64,000 nucleotides of DNA from Sipunculus nudus (GCA_026874595.1 JAPPUL010000068.1:879001-943000); one strand, 5' to 3'; shown: positions 53,785-62,739, numbered from the stretch's first letter. Notes: a model not told the origin generated them from the letters alone. Program-made: numbers and translations.

Positions 53785-54930
53785 TTAGTTTTTCGGGTAT
53801 TCTCCTTTTGGATAGCTTCCTATTTGTTTTACTTTTAGACACTCGCTTTCAACTTCTTTTATGCTTTCAATTATATTTTGACTCCCGCTTGAGCCTTCTA
53901 TATCTATAAAAAATATGTAGTCCCATGCTTTTAGGCCGCTTGGTCTTGATTCTATTTTTGTCAAATTTATTTTTCTCTTTGAGAATGGTTCTAATATGCC
54001 TGCCAATGCTCCCACTTTGTCACTTATTGTGCATATTAATGAGGTCTTGTGTCCTCCTTCTCCCGCTTCTTTATATTGTTCTCCTGTTCCTATTATTAGG
54101 AATCGTGTTACGTTCGATTTTGTGTCCTGTATGCTTCTTTCAAGTACTTCAACTCCATACACTTTTCCTGCCACCTCACTTCCTATTCCTGCAGAATATT
54201 TATCCCATTCCACCAGGCTTACTCCTTTTGAATTGCTACTTGTTTCTATCTTTTCTACGTCAGGTAAGTTGTTATTAAGCCATATTCTACATTGTGTGAA
54301 TGATTGGCTGTGCCCGTAGATACGTTTTATTTTGCCCAATTCTCCTGTGTTGCTTAAAAGACAATGCTCTATATTCATATAGCGTTCTGCGCAAATTTTT
54401 AGGTCCGAGTATATGAATTTATCTAAGGTGTAATGTACTATTCCTCCATGAGAATTTTCAACTGGGACTACTCCGTAGTCTAGTTGCCCAAGCTCCACTT
54501 CTTTGAATATATCATCTATACTTGAGATGGCTTTCGCTTGTGTTGATGTGCCGAATTGCTTTATACAGGCAAGATGAGTATAGGAGCCCTCTGGGCCTAG
54601 ATAGCCCACTTTTAAATCTCGTTCTAGACTTCTTATTGCTGATATTATCTCTCCGTATACTGCATCTATTGCGGAACTTGGAAATGCTTTTCCTTTGTTT
54701 TTTTCTCGAAGCCTTGAGATTATCTGTCTCTCCCGTTGTGGCTTGTATATTTCTTGGCCACCATCACCCTTAAGTTCGCCTATCTTTTGAGCATACTCCG
54801 CCCTCTCGTTTAATAACCTCAACATCTGCTCATCTAGACGGTCTATCTGTTCTCTGTATGTCTTTATCTTTTGTCCTATGTCCGGCAAGTCTCTCCTCGT
54901 ACCCTGCTTGCACCCTACTTGGGCTTGCAC
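53785..54930 (-). CDS. pheA: Chorismate mutase/prephenate dehydratase PheA
   Basis: A bifunctional enzyme of up to 381 residues. An AroQ-type chorismate mutase (about 18-105, YREQIDRLDEQMLRLLNERAEYAQKIGELK), prephenate dehydratase (about 110-280, VGYLGPEGSYTHLACIKQFG, VPVENSHGGIVHYTLDKF, SNVTRFLIIG) and an ACT domain (about 295-370, ALAGILEPFSKRKINLTKIESRPSGLKAWDYIFFIDIEG) are in order. The start is uncertain: GTG at 54930 lies in a 17-bp tandem duplication, whereas TTG at 54888, preceded by AGGAG, gives a more typical N-terminus. Confidence 0.95.
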   Translation of the reverse strand: MQAQVGCKQGTRRDLPDIGQKIKTYREQIDRLDEQMLRLLNERAEYAQKIGELKGDGGQEIYKPQRERQIISRLREKNKGKAFPSSAIDAVYGEIISAIRSLERDLKVGYLGPEGSYTHLACIKQFGTSTQAKAISSIDDIFKEVELGQLDYGVVPVENSHGGIVHYTLDKFIYSDLKICAERYMNIEHCLLSNTGELGKIKRIYGHSQSFTQCRIWLNNNLPDVEKIETSSNSKGVSLVEWDKYSAGIGSEVAGKVYGVEVLERSIQDTKSNVTRFLIIGTGEQYKEAGEGGHKTSLICTISDKVGALAGILEPFSKRKINLTKIESRPSGLKAWDYIFFIDIEGSSGSQNIIESIKEVESECLKVKQIGSYPKGEYPKN

Positions 54931-54939
54931 CCTACTTGG
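54906..54939. repeat. 17-bp tandem duplication at the pheA 5' end
   Basis: GCTTGCACCCTACTTGG occurs twice without spacer. The GTG at 54930 lies in one copy, so the apparent N-terminal extension of PheA is partly made by the duplication. Confidence 0.9.
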
Positions 54940-55100
54940 GCCCGCGTGGTTGAAATCAATTATAACTATTTTTTAGAGCTTTGTCAATCCTTATTTTTTT
55001 TATGCTTTTTTCATATTTATTGTTTTGTTGTTTTAATCGTTTGTACTTGTTCCATCTTGTCTTAATTAACTGCTTACTCGCGTTCTAAAGCCATGGATAT

Positions 55101-55805
55101 CTATAACTGATTTAATAAATATTGGAATAAAGCGTTTTTACTGTTGCCCTTAAATTCTTTAAATACACAAACAGCACGTGCACCAGCCCTTTTTAATATA
55201 TGTCCTTGTGCCTCAAAGGATTCATTCCCTAGTTCTATCCTAAGTTCTACCCCTTTTCCTGCATATATTATACTGTCTTTGGGTTGCACACCCGTAAACA
55301 TGAATGAGATGCCGCTTATACTTATATTCTCTATTCGACTGTAGTATGATATATCCATGCCGAAGCCCCGTATCGCACATATGTTGTGTTCTGCTTCCGA
55401 TGGTTTTACTCGTATGTTTTGTCGGCGATTTTTTTGCATCTTCTTGCTAAGACGCATTATTAACTGTTTTATCTTTTGTATCTGCATTTCTACAGGATCA
55501 TGTTTGCTTATTACGCCATATACTTTTGCCTCGTTAAGCTCTTCTAATCGATTGTAACTTCTGTCCTTTGTCACTACAAGGATATATACATCCTTATTCT
55601 CTTTTATAAATTCCTTAAGGTAAGTTATATTTTGATATTCTCCAAAATCTATATCCAGTAAGACGCTGGTTGCCTCATACTCCTTAACCATCTCTTTTAA
55701 ATCTTTCTCCTCGCTTGCGTTAAATACATATATTCCTGCCTCTACCAATGCCTTACGGTAATTTTCTAGCAGATCTAATTCCTCTACTGATATTATTGCA
55801 CGCAT
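55101..55805 (-). CDS. Receiver-like and PilZ domain protein
   Basis: A 234-residue protein. The N-terminal 115 residues form a CheY-like receiver (RAIISVEELDLLENYRKALVEAG; SVLLDID with the phospho-acceptor Asp region near 52-54; ILVVTKD). The C-terminal 110 residues are PilZ-like, starting KNRRQNIRVKPSE (the R-x3-R region, residues about 125-137), with ENISISGISFMF matching the D/NxSxxG c-di-GMP motif. It links phosphotransfer or a degenerate receiver to cyclic-di-GMP, in motility or surface behaviour. Such pairs are common in spirochaetes. Confidence 0.85.
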   Translation of the reverse strand: MRAIISVEELDLLENYRKALVEAGIYVFNASEEKDLKEMVKEYEATSVLLDIDFGEYQNITYLKEFIKENKDVYILVVTKDRSYNRLEELNEAKVYGVISKHDPVEMQIQKIKQLIMRLSKKMQKNRRQNIRVKPSEAEHNICAIRGFGMDISYYSRIENISISGISFMFTGVQPKDSIIYAGKGVELRIELGNESFEAQGHILKRAGARAVCVFKEFKGNSKNALFQYLLNQL

Positions 55806-56038
55806 ACTTTTATCCTCGCTTTTACATTGCTACTTATGCTTTTTATCCATTGCTTTTTTCCACTATATTTAAAATCTCGTTTAGCTTCTTCTTATACAAG
55901 ATTTTTATACAAGGTTTTATATTCTACAAGTAGTTATAAAACTATTGTATATCCAATTCGCCATCTTTTTACTTTCAGATAAGTATTTCTTTTTTACTAT
56001 TTAGCACTATTTTAGCATTATTTAGCAGGTTTTTTTTT

Positions 56039-57010
56039 TTAAGTGTATAGCAATATGTATGTTGCTATGTTTAATTGGTTCCATAATGAGTGCACTAGGA
56101 TCGGTACGTATAAGGTTTGCCCCCTTTTGTAACTAAGTCCAAGAACATATCCTAATCCCATTAACGGGATTATTAGGTATATATTAAAATGCATGAGAGC
56201 AAATAATATGCTTGATATGATATTTGCCCTAAGAAAACTCATTCTCTTTAATAGAATACCTAGAACTGTTCCGCGAAATATTATCTCCTCGATTATTGGT
56301 GCTAGTATTGCTATTATAAGGACATACAAAAAGACTCCTATATCTAATATTTGTTCAATGCCCCCGTCTTTTATAAATATCTTTGACAAATATTCTTTAC
56401 TGTCGTGTTCTTTTAGTCCGCCTCCGTTAAGATTTCTATATGTTTCATACAAGAAAGTATTTAAATAAGTTAAGAGCCCTGCTACGAAGCTACTTAGGCA
56501 AAACCCTTGTAATATTATTCCTAGTCTGCCATCTTTTTTTCTTTCTGTTCTTTTGATATGTTTAATGTCCGTTTTTAACAAATACGAGAATATATACTCT
56601 CGTATGCTTATACCGCTACCTTTTAAGATTAGCAGCTTTATTAGGCCAAGTTCAACGCATACTGTAACTAAATAAAATATTTGTACTAGATTATAGTTGC
56701 TGACAAGAACTTGTAGCTCTCCTACTATATTCTCGGCTAGCCATAGTAGGATTTTTGGCAATAGCATCAAAAGAATGATTAAACTAATTAGTATACTTAG
56801 ACTTTCTATAGGTTTGCTTATTTTTATTTTTGTTTGGGGGAATATCTCTTTTATATCTTTAGCTTTATTTTTAGCTTTATTTTTAGCTTTTTTATAGTCT
56901 TTGTGCCATGTGAGAAATATTATAAAGCCTGCAAGTATTAAAATTATGCGTAGTAGATAATAGAGTCTTATTACTACTTCTTTATCGGATGTGTTTACTA
57001 TAAGCTCCAC
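56039..57010 (-). CDS. CPBP-family intramembrane metalloprotease
   Basis: A 323-residue membrane protein with about eight segments. EEIIFRG (about 238-244) is CPBP motif 1, and the second motif is FALMHFNIYL (about 267-276); NxxxH-like HSLWNQLNIAT is the third. Proteases of this family (Abi/Rce1/MroQ) process peptides or pheromones, or confer bacteriocin immunity. An internal AKNK repeat (about residues 35-55) is coded by a 12-bp tandem repeat. Starts at GTG 57010. Next to an ABC exporter, so a peptide export-and-processing pair is possible but unproved. Confidence 0.85.
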   Translation of the reverse strand: MELIVNTSDKEVVIRLYYLLRIILILAGFIIFLTWHKDYKKAKNKAKNKAKDIKEIFPQTKIKISKPIESLSILISLIILLMLLPKILLWLAENIVGELQVLVSNYNLVQIFYLVTVCVELGLIKLLILKGSGISIREYIFSYLLKTDIKHIKRTERKKDGRLGIILQGFCLSSFVAGLLTYLNTFLYETYRNLNGGGLKEHDSKEYLSKIFIKDGGIEQILDIGVFLYVLIIAILAPIIEEIIFRGTVLGILLKRMSFLRANIISSILFALMHFNIYLIIPLMGLGYVLGLSYKRGQTLYVPILVHSLWNQLNIATYILLYT

Positions 57011-57205
57011 TTTGTCTTTTTTGTTCCTTTTGTTTTTTTGTCGAATTTATATAACGAACTTGTTATAATCTGTTTATAACAATCTTATTTAAGGTTGTTC
57101 TTTTTTATAATTATTCTTTTATTAATTATTCTGTCATGAGCATAAATAAGGATAAGTCCGGCTTGTCTTTAATCTTAGCTTAATTAATAGCTTGCATGAA
57201 ATATG

Positions 57206-59140
57206 TTATTCTTGGAATTGTAGAAGGTATAGTTTTTTATATAATCCGTTTGCTGCTATTAGTTGTTTATGGCTTCCTTCTTCTGCCACTTGTCCTTCGT
57301 GGAGGACTATTATTCTATCCATACGCTTTATTGTTGAGAGTCTGTGTGCTATTACTATAGCTGTTTTGTCTTTTAGGACTTCTGAGATGTTTTCTTGGAT
57401 TAGTTTTTCTGTTTCATAATCTATATTGGATGTTGCTTCGTCAAGTACAATTATTTTAGCGTTTTGCAGGCCTACCCGGCAGAATGCAAGTAGTTGAGTT
57501 TCTCCGTAGGATATACCTGTTCCGTGTTCGCCAAGCTGTGTTTCATATTTTTTGTCAAGTTTTTCTATAAAGTTATTGGCTTTGACCGTTTTTGCTGCTT
57601 CTATTATCTGTTCTTCGCTTATCTTTTTATTAAATAAGCTTATGTTTTCCTTTACTGTTTGAGAGAAAATATAAATGTCTTGTAGCATATATGCTATGCT
57701 TTTTCGGAGAGCTGATTTTTTATATTCCCGGATTGATATTCCGTCTATTTTTATTTCTCCGCTGAAGTTGTCATACATTCTGCTTATTAGATTTACTATA
57801 GTGCTTTTGCCGCTGCCTGTAAGTCCGACTAGTGCGATTTTCTCACCTGCATTTACTTGGAAGTTTATATTTTTTAAGACTTTTGTTTTTTCGTCATATG
57901 AAAAGCGTACATTTTCAAATGTTATTTGTCCTTGTATTTGTCCTTTGTTTTTTGGATCTGTGTTTGAGTTAGCTATATATGGGTTGTAGTTTCCTTCTGG
58001 GATTTTTTCGTTTGTATTAAGGAGTCCGAAAATCTTTTCACCTGATGCTAGAGCTGATTGGAGGACGCTATATTGGTCGCTTAATTCTCTTAGTGGGTGG
58101 AAGAACATTTGCGAGAAGAAAAGGAATGCAATTAGGCTTGCAATGTCGCTGCTGCCGGTGTAAATCCAGTAGGAGCCAAATAAGATTATAAACACACGAG
58201 ACAGGACGCTGAAGGAGTCTAGTACGGGGAAGTAGTAAGAATAGATTTTAACTGTGCGTAAGTATTCGAGGAAATAGTTTTTTTGTAGTCTTGTAAATAT
58301 TCGATACATTTTGGCTTGTCGATTAAATGATTGTACTATTTTTATACCGCTTACGGCTGATTGTAAGAATGCATTCATATTAGCTAGTTTTGTTCTTATG
58401 GCTAGGAATGATTTTCTTGAAAATCGTTTAAATATGATCATACCTAGATATAGGAATGGTAATGTGACTAGGCTTACTAGAGCTAGTTTAAAATCTAGGA
58501 AAAAGGACATAACTAATATACTTAGGACTAGAAAGAGGTCACCAAATATTGTTGGGATACCTGTTACGAATAGTTCGTTTAGTGTTTGTATGTCGTGTAC
58601 TATGCGTGTTAGGAGTAGTCCTATTCTGTTTTTATTATAGAATTTTATTGACTGGTTTATTGTATGTTGAAATACTTGTTCTCTTAGTTCGCGCATCATT
58701 TCAAGGCCGACTTTATTTGTTAGGTATATTTGGATATATGTTGCTAGGTATTGGACTAGTAGTATTGCAAATAGGAGTGAGCCTATGTCGTATAAGCTTA
58801 GAGTGTTTGAGTAATATATCTCTTGACCTAATAGGTTAACTTCTATGGGTTTTTGAATTAAGATATCTACACCGAACTTTATACCTATTGGGATGAATAC
58901 TAATAGTCCTTTGCTTAGGAGGAGTATGGCTATTGACAGGATAAGTTTATATTTATGAGGGTTTATAAGCTGCCAAATTAACTTTAGTATTTTACTATCT
59001 ATCTTTTTATCTATCTTACTCTCTACATTACTATCTACATTATTACTATCTACATTTTCTGTTTTCTTTGTTTGTGCTTTTTTCTTTGCTTGTTTTTCCG
59101 TTTTGGGGTTTTGTGCTTTGTCTATTGTATTTTTCTTCAT
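57206..59140 (-). CDS. ABC exporter with fused ATPase (MsbA/LmrA-like)
   Basis: A 644-residue half-transporter. A Lys/Asp/Asn-rich tail precedes it (1-50, with DSN/DSK repeats coded by a tandem repeat). Six membrane segments span about 55-345. The C-terminal ATPase (about 395-644) has Walker A GLTGSGKST, Q-loop MLQDIYIFSQT, Walker B IIVLDEATSNID and switch His IAHRLS. The signature is unusual: GISYGETQLLAFCR where LSGGQRQ is standard. It exports a lipid, peptide or drug; the substrate is unknown. Confidence 0.92.
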   Translation of the reverse strand: MKKNTIDKAQNPKTEKQAKKKAQTKKTENVDSNNVDSNVESKIDKKIDSKILKLIWQLINPHKYKLILSIAILLLSKGLLVFIPIGIKFGVDILIQKPIEVNLLGQEIYYSNTLSLYDIGSLLFAILLVQYLATYIQIYLTNKVGLEMMRELREQVFQHTINQSIKFYNKNRIGLLLTRIVHDIQTLNELFVTGIPTIFGDLFLVLSILVMSFFLDFKLALVSLVTLPFLYLGMIIFKRFSRKSFLAIRTKLANMNAFLQSAVSGIKIVQSFNRQAKMYRIFTRLQKNYFLEYLRTVKIYSYYFPVLDSFSVLSRVFIILFGSYWIYTGSSDIASLIAFLFFSQMFFHPLRELSDQYSVLQSALASGEKIFGLLNTNEKIPEGNYNPYIANSNTDPKNKGQIQGQITFENVRFSYDEKTKVLKNINFQVNAGEKIALVGLTGSGKSTIVNLISRMYDNFSGEIKIDGISIREYKKSALRKSIAYMLQDIYIFSQTVKENISLFNKKISEEQIIEAAKTVKANNFIEKLDKKYETQLGEHGTGISYGETQLLAFCRVGLQNAKIIVLDEATSNIDYETEKLIQENISEVLKDKTAIVIAHRLSTIKRMDRIIVLHEGQVAEEGSHKQLIAANGLYKKLYLLQFQE

Positions 59141-59521
59141 GAGCTATTATAGTTTAATAACTATTTTATATCCTTAAGCTTTTATATGCTAGTTTTTTTT
59201 TTGCAGTTTACACATCCTGCGACAGGGCTATACTCTAATTCTATATTCTTTTTGTATATTCTTTTATATTATTTTCATTTAATAACTAGGCATCTATATT
59301 CTAAAACGGAACTAGTATGTGTTTGAATATCGTATAATCTAAGTTTCTATAGTTATTTTGTATACAAATCCAAATATACTTTAATCTTCGAATCTTTTAT
59401 AATTAATAAATTTTTATACTTGATAAAGTTTTCTTTAATTGTTCTTTGTTGTTCTTTTTTATTTATTCTTTTTTGTTTTTAACACTCACTTTATTTGTAT
59501 ATCGTTCCGTATATTTTATTT
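59141..59521. other. 381-bp divergent intergenic region
   Basis: An AT-rich gap between divergent genes. It contains T-rich runs and near the plus-strand gene a short repeat (TTGTTCTTT-like). Neither a gene nor a structured RNA was found; it must hold both promoters. Confidence 0.55.
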
Positions 59522-60658
59522 ATGTTTTGGCGTTTAGTTTTATATAGACATTTGTTTTTAATCTTTATCAGTTTTGTCCTTATATTTATTTATATAATTT
59601 CTTATAATCAAGCCCTTTATGCTTTATCTTCGAGGTTGGATAGTCATCCTATGATTCTTATTCCTCCTAAAAAAGTACTTTCTGAGGAGGATAAGCTTTT
59701 TGCACTTGTAAATGATATGCGGAATGATTTTAATTTATCTTCATTTCGTTTTTCTGAGGATTTGCAAGGCAGGGCATTCTCGACTATTGACAGTGTTATA
59801 AATTCTAAGGTTACTAAATCTTCTTATATGCTTGAAAAAGATAGCTTTCTTGCTTTTTATAATAAGTTTGTAACTTTGGATGAACCTGTTTTTTATATTT
59901 TTGATAAGCTTAAAGGCACTTTTTTTTTCAAAAAGGCTTTGCTTAGTAAAGAATATCGCACGCTGTCTTTGGCATATCGGAAGGTTGGGTATTCTTATTT
60001 TACCTATTTTGTGTTCCACAAGGGAACACCTTCTATAGCGGATTCTGTTTCTATTCCTCATGAAGATTTTGATAAGGTTATTACATTTTTATCTACTAAA
60101 TCTTTATCTTTTGAACTTTCTAGGCAAGAAGTTCTTAAGCGTATTGCTCCTCTTATTAGTTCTTTGGGAGAAAGGTACTACATGCTTTCATATCCTCAAT
60201 CTATTAGTATATTTCAGCATGCTAGATATTTGTCTCAAAGCTATTTCGTTTTAAACTTCTCTGATATTCCTGCTCATTTTCAAGGTCTTAATTCTATTTC
60301 GTTTTATTTTAAGGGGGCTGATATTACGCGTATTCGTGATTGGCTTTTTTCTGTGTTTGGGGGTGAGGACAGGACAGAGAATGCTAGTGAGCCTATGGGT
60401 GTTTATGTTTTTAGTGTTGGCGATAGGATTTGTCAAGTTTTAAAGCATAATGGCGGGGTTTTTGTCTCTATAACTTCTATTAAATTTGCTCTTAAGTTTC
60501 TTGACAAGCATAAAGATTACAGGCAAAATAGACAGAATCCTTTGCTGAGGAAAGAAGTTTCTATAGGCGCTTTGAGAACTTTGGTTCGGGAGTACTCCAA
60601 GAAAGCAAATACTCCTGCATCCTTACACAACATATTACGCGATTTACACAAAAACTAG
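59522..60658 (+). CDS. Membrane-anchored protein of unknown family
   Basis: A 378-residue protein with one N-terminal membrane segment (about 8-30, HLFLIFISFVLIFIYIISY), the rest outside. The mature part is alternately Phe/Ser/Leu-rich, likely alpha/beta, with FYFKGADITRIRDWLFSVFGGE as the most protein-like segment. I recognise no family. The start ATG at 59522 is preferred over TTG at 59495. Its stop TAG overlaps the stop of the next gene, on the opposite strand, in the sequence CTAG. The gene lies next to a parS-like site. Confidence 0.65.
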   Translation: MFWRLVLYRHLFLIFISFVLIFIYIISYNQALYALSSRLDSHPMILIPPKKVLSEEDKLFALVNDMRNDFNLSSFRFSEDLQGRAFSTIDSVINSKVTKSSYMLEKDSFLAFYNKFVTLDEPVFYIFDKLKGTFFFKKALLSKEYRTLSLAYRKVGYSYFTYFVFHKGTPSIADSVSIPHEDFDKVITFLSTKSLSFELSRQEVLKRIAPLISSLGERYYMLSYPQSISIFQHARYLSQSYFVLNFSDIPAHFQGLNSISFYFKGADITRIRDWLFSVFGGEDRTENASEPMGVYVFSVGDRICQVLKHNGGVFVSITSIKFALKFLDKHKDYRQNRQNPLLRKEVSIGALRTLVREYSKKANTPASLHNILRDLHKN

Positions 60659-61461
60659 ATGCTTTTCTCTTTATGTTTCACGTGAAATAATTTGTTTAGC
60701 ATATTTAGTGTTTGGGGCATATCTTCTTTAAAGCGTCTTGCTCTCCTCTTGCTTTTACCCTCTTCTCTCTCTTCTGCCTCTTCTGCCTCTTCCAGCAATG
60801 TCTCTCTATAAAGCCTTTTTATATCTTCAGGCAGGTTTATGTCTTGGCTCTCTTTATATTTATGCAGTTTATAGCCTAAGCTTGCTATCCGTTTGCTCAA
60901 TATTTCATAGTCTCTGCCCGCACTCCACTCTATATTATTAAATAGCTTTTCTTCTGCTTGCTTCGTCCCAAGTATATAAAAACCACCACGCCCATTCCCT
61001 CCAAGCACGTAGTCATTATCCTCTAAAAGTTCAAATGTTTCTATTGCATCAGATGGCCTTATATACGGTAAGTCCGAACCCAATATCACCACCTTCTTAT
61101 ACCCTAACAGGAACATGTCCTCTAGGCTGCTCAACATCACCAAACCTATGTCTCCTCCCCCTCTATCTTCTATCGCTAAAACTCCTAACTTATTCGAAAG
61201 TTCAAACCCAAAACTATGATCCTTTGAACATATATAAAAATCATAATTACTCCCTGCTCCCAAATCTGGCTCCCTTTCAGCCTCTCTAAACCCTTTGCTC
61301 CCTGCTTTAAATAAACTGACTAAATCGTACAGCAGGCTCTCGTACAAACTCGCTGCATCCTCTTTGCTTATTCCTCCTATGCCCGTTAAGCGAGTCTTTA
61401 CCTTGCCTGCCTGTGGCTTTTTTACATACATTATTAATGCATTGTTTTTTGCCCTTTCCAT
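60655..61461 (-). CDS. DUF2064/TIGR04282-family glycosyltransferase-like protein
   Basis: A 268-residue protein with a nucleotidyl/glycosyltransferase-A-like fold. LIMYVKKPQAGKVKTRLTGIGG is the nucleotide-binding start, SLEDMFLLGYKKVVILGSDLPYIRPSDAIETFELLEDNDYVLGGNGRGGFYILG has the DLP and GGFYxLG motifs of this family, and INLPEDIKRL is the usual end. TIGR04282 members cluster with arsenic or lipid sugar genes; the substrate is unknown. Gly-rich inserts (ERGGGDIG) and a Glu-rich tail are local polypurine features. The C-terminus KLFHVKHKEKSI is coded by a parS-like site. Confidence 0.82.
   Translation of the reverse strand: MERAKNNALIMYVKKPQAGKVKTRLTGIGGISKEDAASLYESLLYDLVSLFKAGSKGFREAEREPDLGAGSNYDFYICSKDHSFGFELSNKLGVLAIEDRGGGDIGLVMLSSLEDMFLLGYKKVVILGSDLPYIRPSDAIETFELLEDNDYVLGGNGRGGFYILGTKQAEEKLFNNIEWSAGRDYEILSKRIASLGYKLHKYKESQDINLPEDIKRLYRETLLEEAEEAEEREEGKSKRRARRFKEDMPQTLNMLNKLFHVKHKEKSI
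60674..60689. promoter_or_regulatory. parS-like ParB-binding site
   Basis: TGTTTCACGTGAAATA matches the 16-bp parS consensus TGTTTCACGTGAAACA in 15 of 16 positions, including the central CACGTG. It lies in the coding end of the DUF2064 gene, which reads FHVKH there. parS sites occur mostly near the replication origin in chromosomes that use ParABS, so this window may be origin-proximal. No parA or parB gene is in the window. Confidence 0.8.
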
Positions 61462-61473
61462 TATCTTTTACCC

Positions 61474-61533
61474 TTTTCTATCCTCTTTTCTATCCTCTTT
61501 TCTATCCTCTCTTCTATCCTCTTTTCTATCCTT
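61474..61533. repeat. 12-bp tandem repeat x5 upstream of the DUF2064 gene
   Basis: TTTTCTATCCTC occurs three times, then TCTTCTATCCTC and TTTTCTATCCTT, starting 13 bp before the gene. Confidence 0.9.
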
Positions 61534-61550
61534 TTCTCTGCCGCCTCTTT

Positions 61551-61627
61551 CTCTTCACTTTCTCTTCACTTTCTCTTCACTTTCTCTTCACTTTCTCTTC
61601 ACTTTCTCTTCACTTTCTCTTCACTTT
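61551..61627. repeat. 11-bp tandem repeat x7 holding a gene stop codon
   Basis: CTCTTCACTTT occurs seven times perfectly. The minus-strand HEAT-like gene ends inside it (stop 61599-61601), its last residues being EEKVKRK. Because 11 is not a multiple of 3, changes of copy number change which frame is read. Confidence 0.95.
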
Positions 61628-62534
61628 CTCTGCCCCACTTTCCCCCTTCCAGCTCGCTTATTACTTTATCTATATATGCAAGTACATGCTCGGGATAGCT
61701 GCCCTTCCTCATATAGCGCAAACCTAATGCCGTGTCCCGCTCCTTAAGTTCTAAAGCTGCACGCCCAAGTCCCCATACCATATATGCATCCTCTTTGAAA
61801 CGACGACGGGCCCCCACTACAAACATCTTCTTGTTTAGTATATGCGATATTGTTTCTTTTTTTAGTAATCTGTGTTTACCTCCTATCTTCCCTTCTCTTT
61901 CCTTATTTCCCGCCTCCTTATCTCCTGCCTTGCTTGACCCTTTTAGTTCATCCTCTACACTTACCAGCTTTGATAGCGTTAGCCCCGCTGCTACCACCAC
62001 CCGGGCTCTCTTGTCTTCCATGAACAGCTTCTTTGCTAGCTTTTGGACTTTTACTTTGTTTTTATCCGACATGCTCTTTCCCTTTAATCCCAGCTTGTAA
62101 AGACCGGTTGTTCGCAACTTCCAATAGGATTCCAAAGTTTTTGTCCCTACCTCTGCTTCTTCGTAATCTAACCTCTTTAATACGAAATCTATAACCTTCT
62201 CATCTTCTGCAAAATCACAGAGCCGCTCGATTAGTAAAAGCCTTTCATTCAAACCGTTTGCCCTCATATAGGCACGCATAAGCCCTGCTACGTTTGCCCA
62301 CCCCTTTATATCTTGCCTTTGCCTTTTAAGGACACTCGCTTCTCTATAGTGTCTGCCTGCTGCCGCATATAAGTTTACTCCCATACGATCATTTGAACCC
62401 ATCATGTCTTTTGCTTGCACTTCTAATCCTTTATAGCCAAATGATTTATTTCCAAATAATAACAGTATCCCTATTAGACATACTTCCACCTTCTTGCTCC
62501 TTTGCTCTTTTTTTTCTTTTATTCCTTTTTTCAT
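61599..62534 (-). CDS. Secreted HEAT-like protein
   Basis: A 311-residue protein with a basic start and signal peptide (about 15-33, VCLIGILLLFGNKSFG). The body is helical with HEAT-like pairs (about 70-250: VIDFVLKRLDYEEAEVGTKTLESYWKLRTTGLYKLGL; ARVVVAAGLTLSKLV; AYMVWGLGRAALELKERD). A charged insert (about 195-222, SKAGDKEAGNKEREGK) and the Glu/Lys tail are low-complexity polypurine additions. It resembles the secreted HEAT-like gene at 2526-3500 in plan. Function unknown. Confidence 0.72.
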   Translation of the reverse strand: MKKGIKEKKEQRSKKVEVCLIGILLLFGNKSFGYKGLEVQAKDMMGSNDRMGVNLYAAAGRHYREASVLKRQRQDIKGWANVAGLMRAYMRANGLNERLLLIERLCDFAEDEKVIDFVLKRLDYEEAEVGTKTLESYWKLRTTGLYKLGLKGKSMSDKNKVKVQKLAKKLFMEDKRARVVVAAGLTLSKLVSVEDELKGSSKAGDKEAGNKEREGKIGGKHRLLKKETISHILNKKMFVVGARRRFKEDAYMVWGLGRAALELKERDTALGLRYMRKGSYPEHVLAYIDKVISELEGGKWGRESEEKVKRK

Positions 62535-62739
62535 CTGTTTTGCCTTTGATCCTCCTTTCTCCTCCTTATATTCCTTTTTTTACCACTTTTTTACCACTTT
62601 TTTAATTTATTTGTAATCTATATCGCTTTTCTTTTGTATTCTTAGTACAAGAATATATCGTTTGGGCTTTGCTTTTTTTACAGCCTAACTTTTTACTTTC
62701 TAACTGTTGGCTTTATTTTTATTTTTGACCCTTATTTCT

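Noticed and set aside
37876-55180. Other CACGTG cores (21188, 37876, 55175) as parS sites
   Set aside because: The flanking bases do not match the parS consensus; only 60674-60689 does.
61551-61627. CRISPR-like array
   Set aside because: Short 11-bp units, no spacers; a simple tandem repeat.
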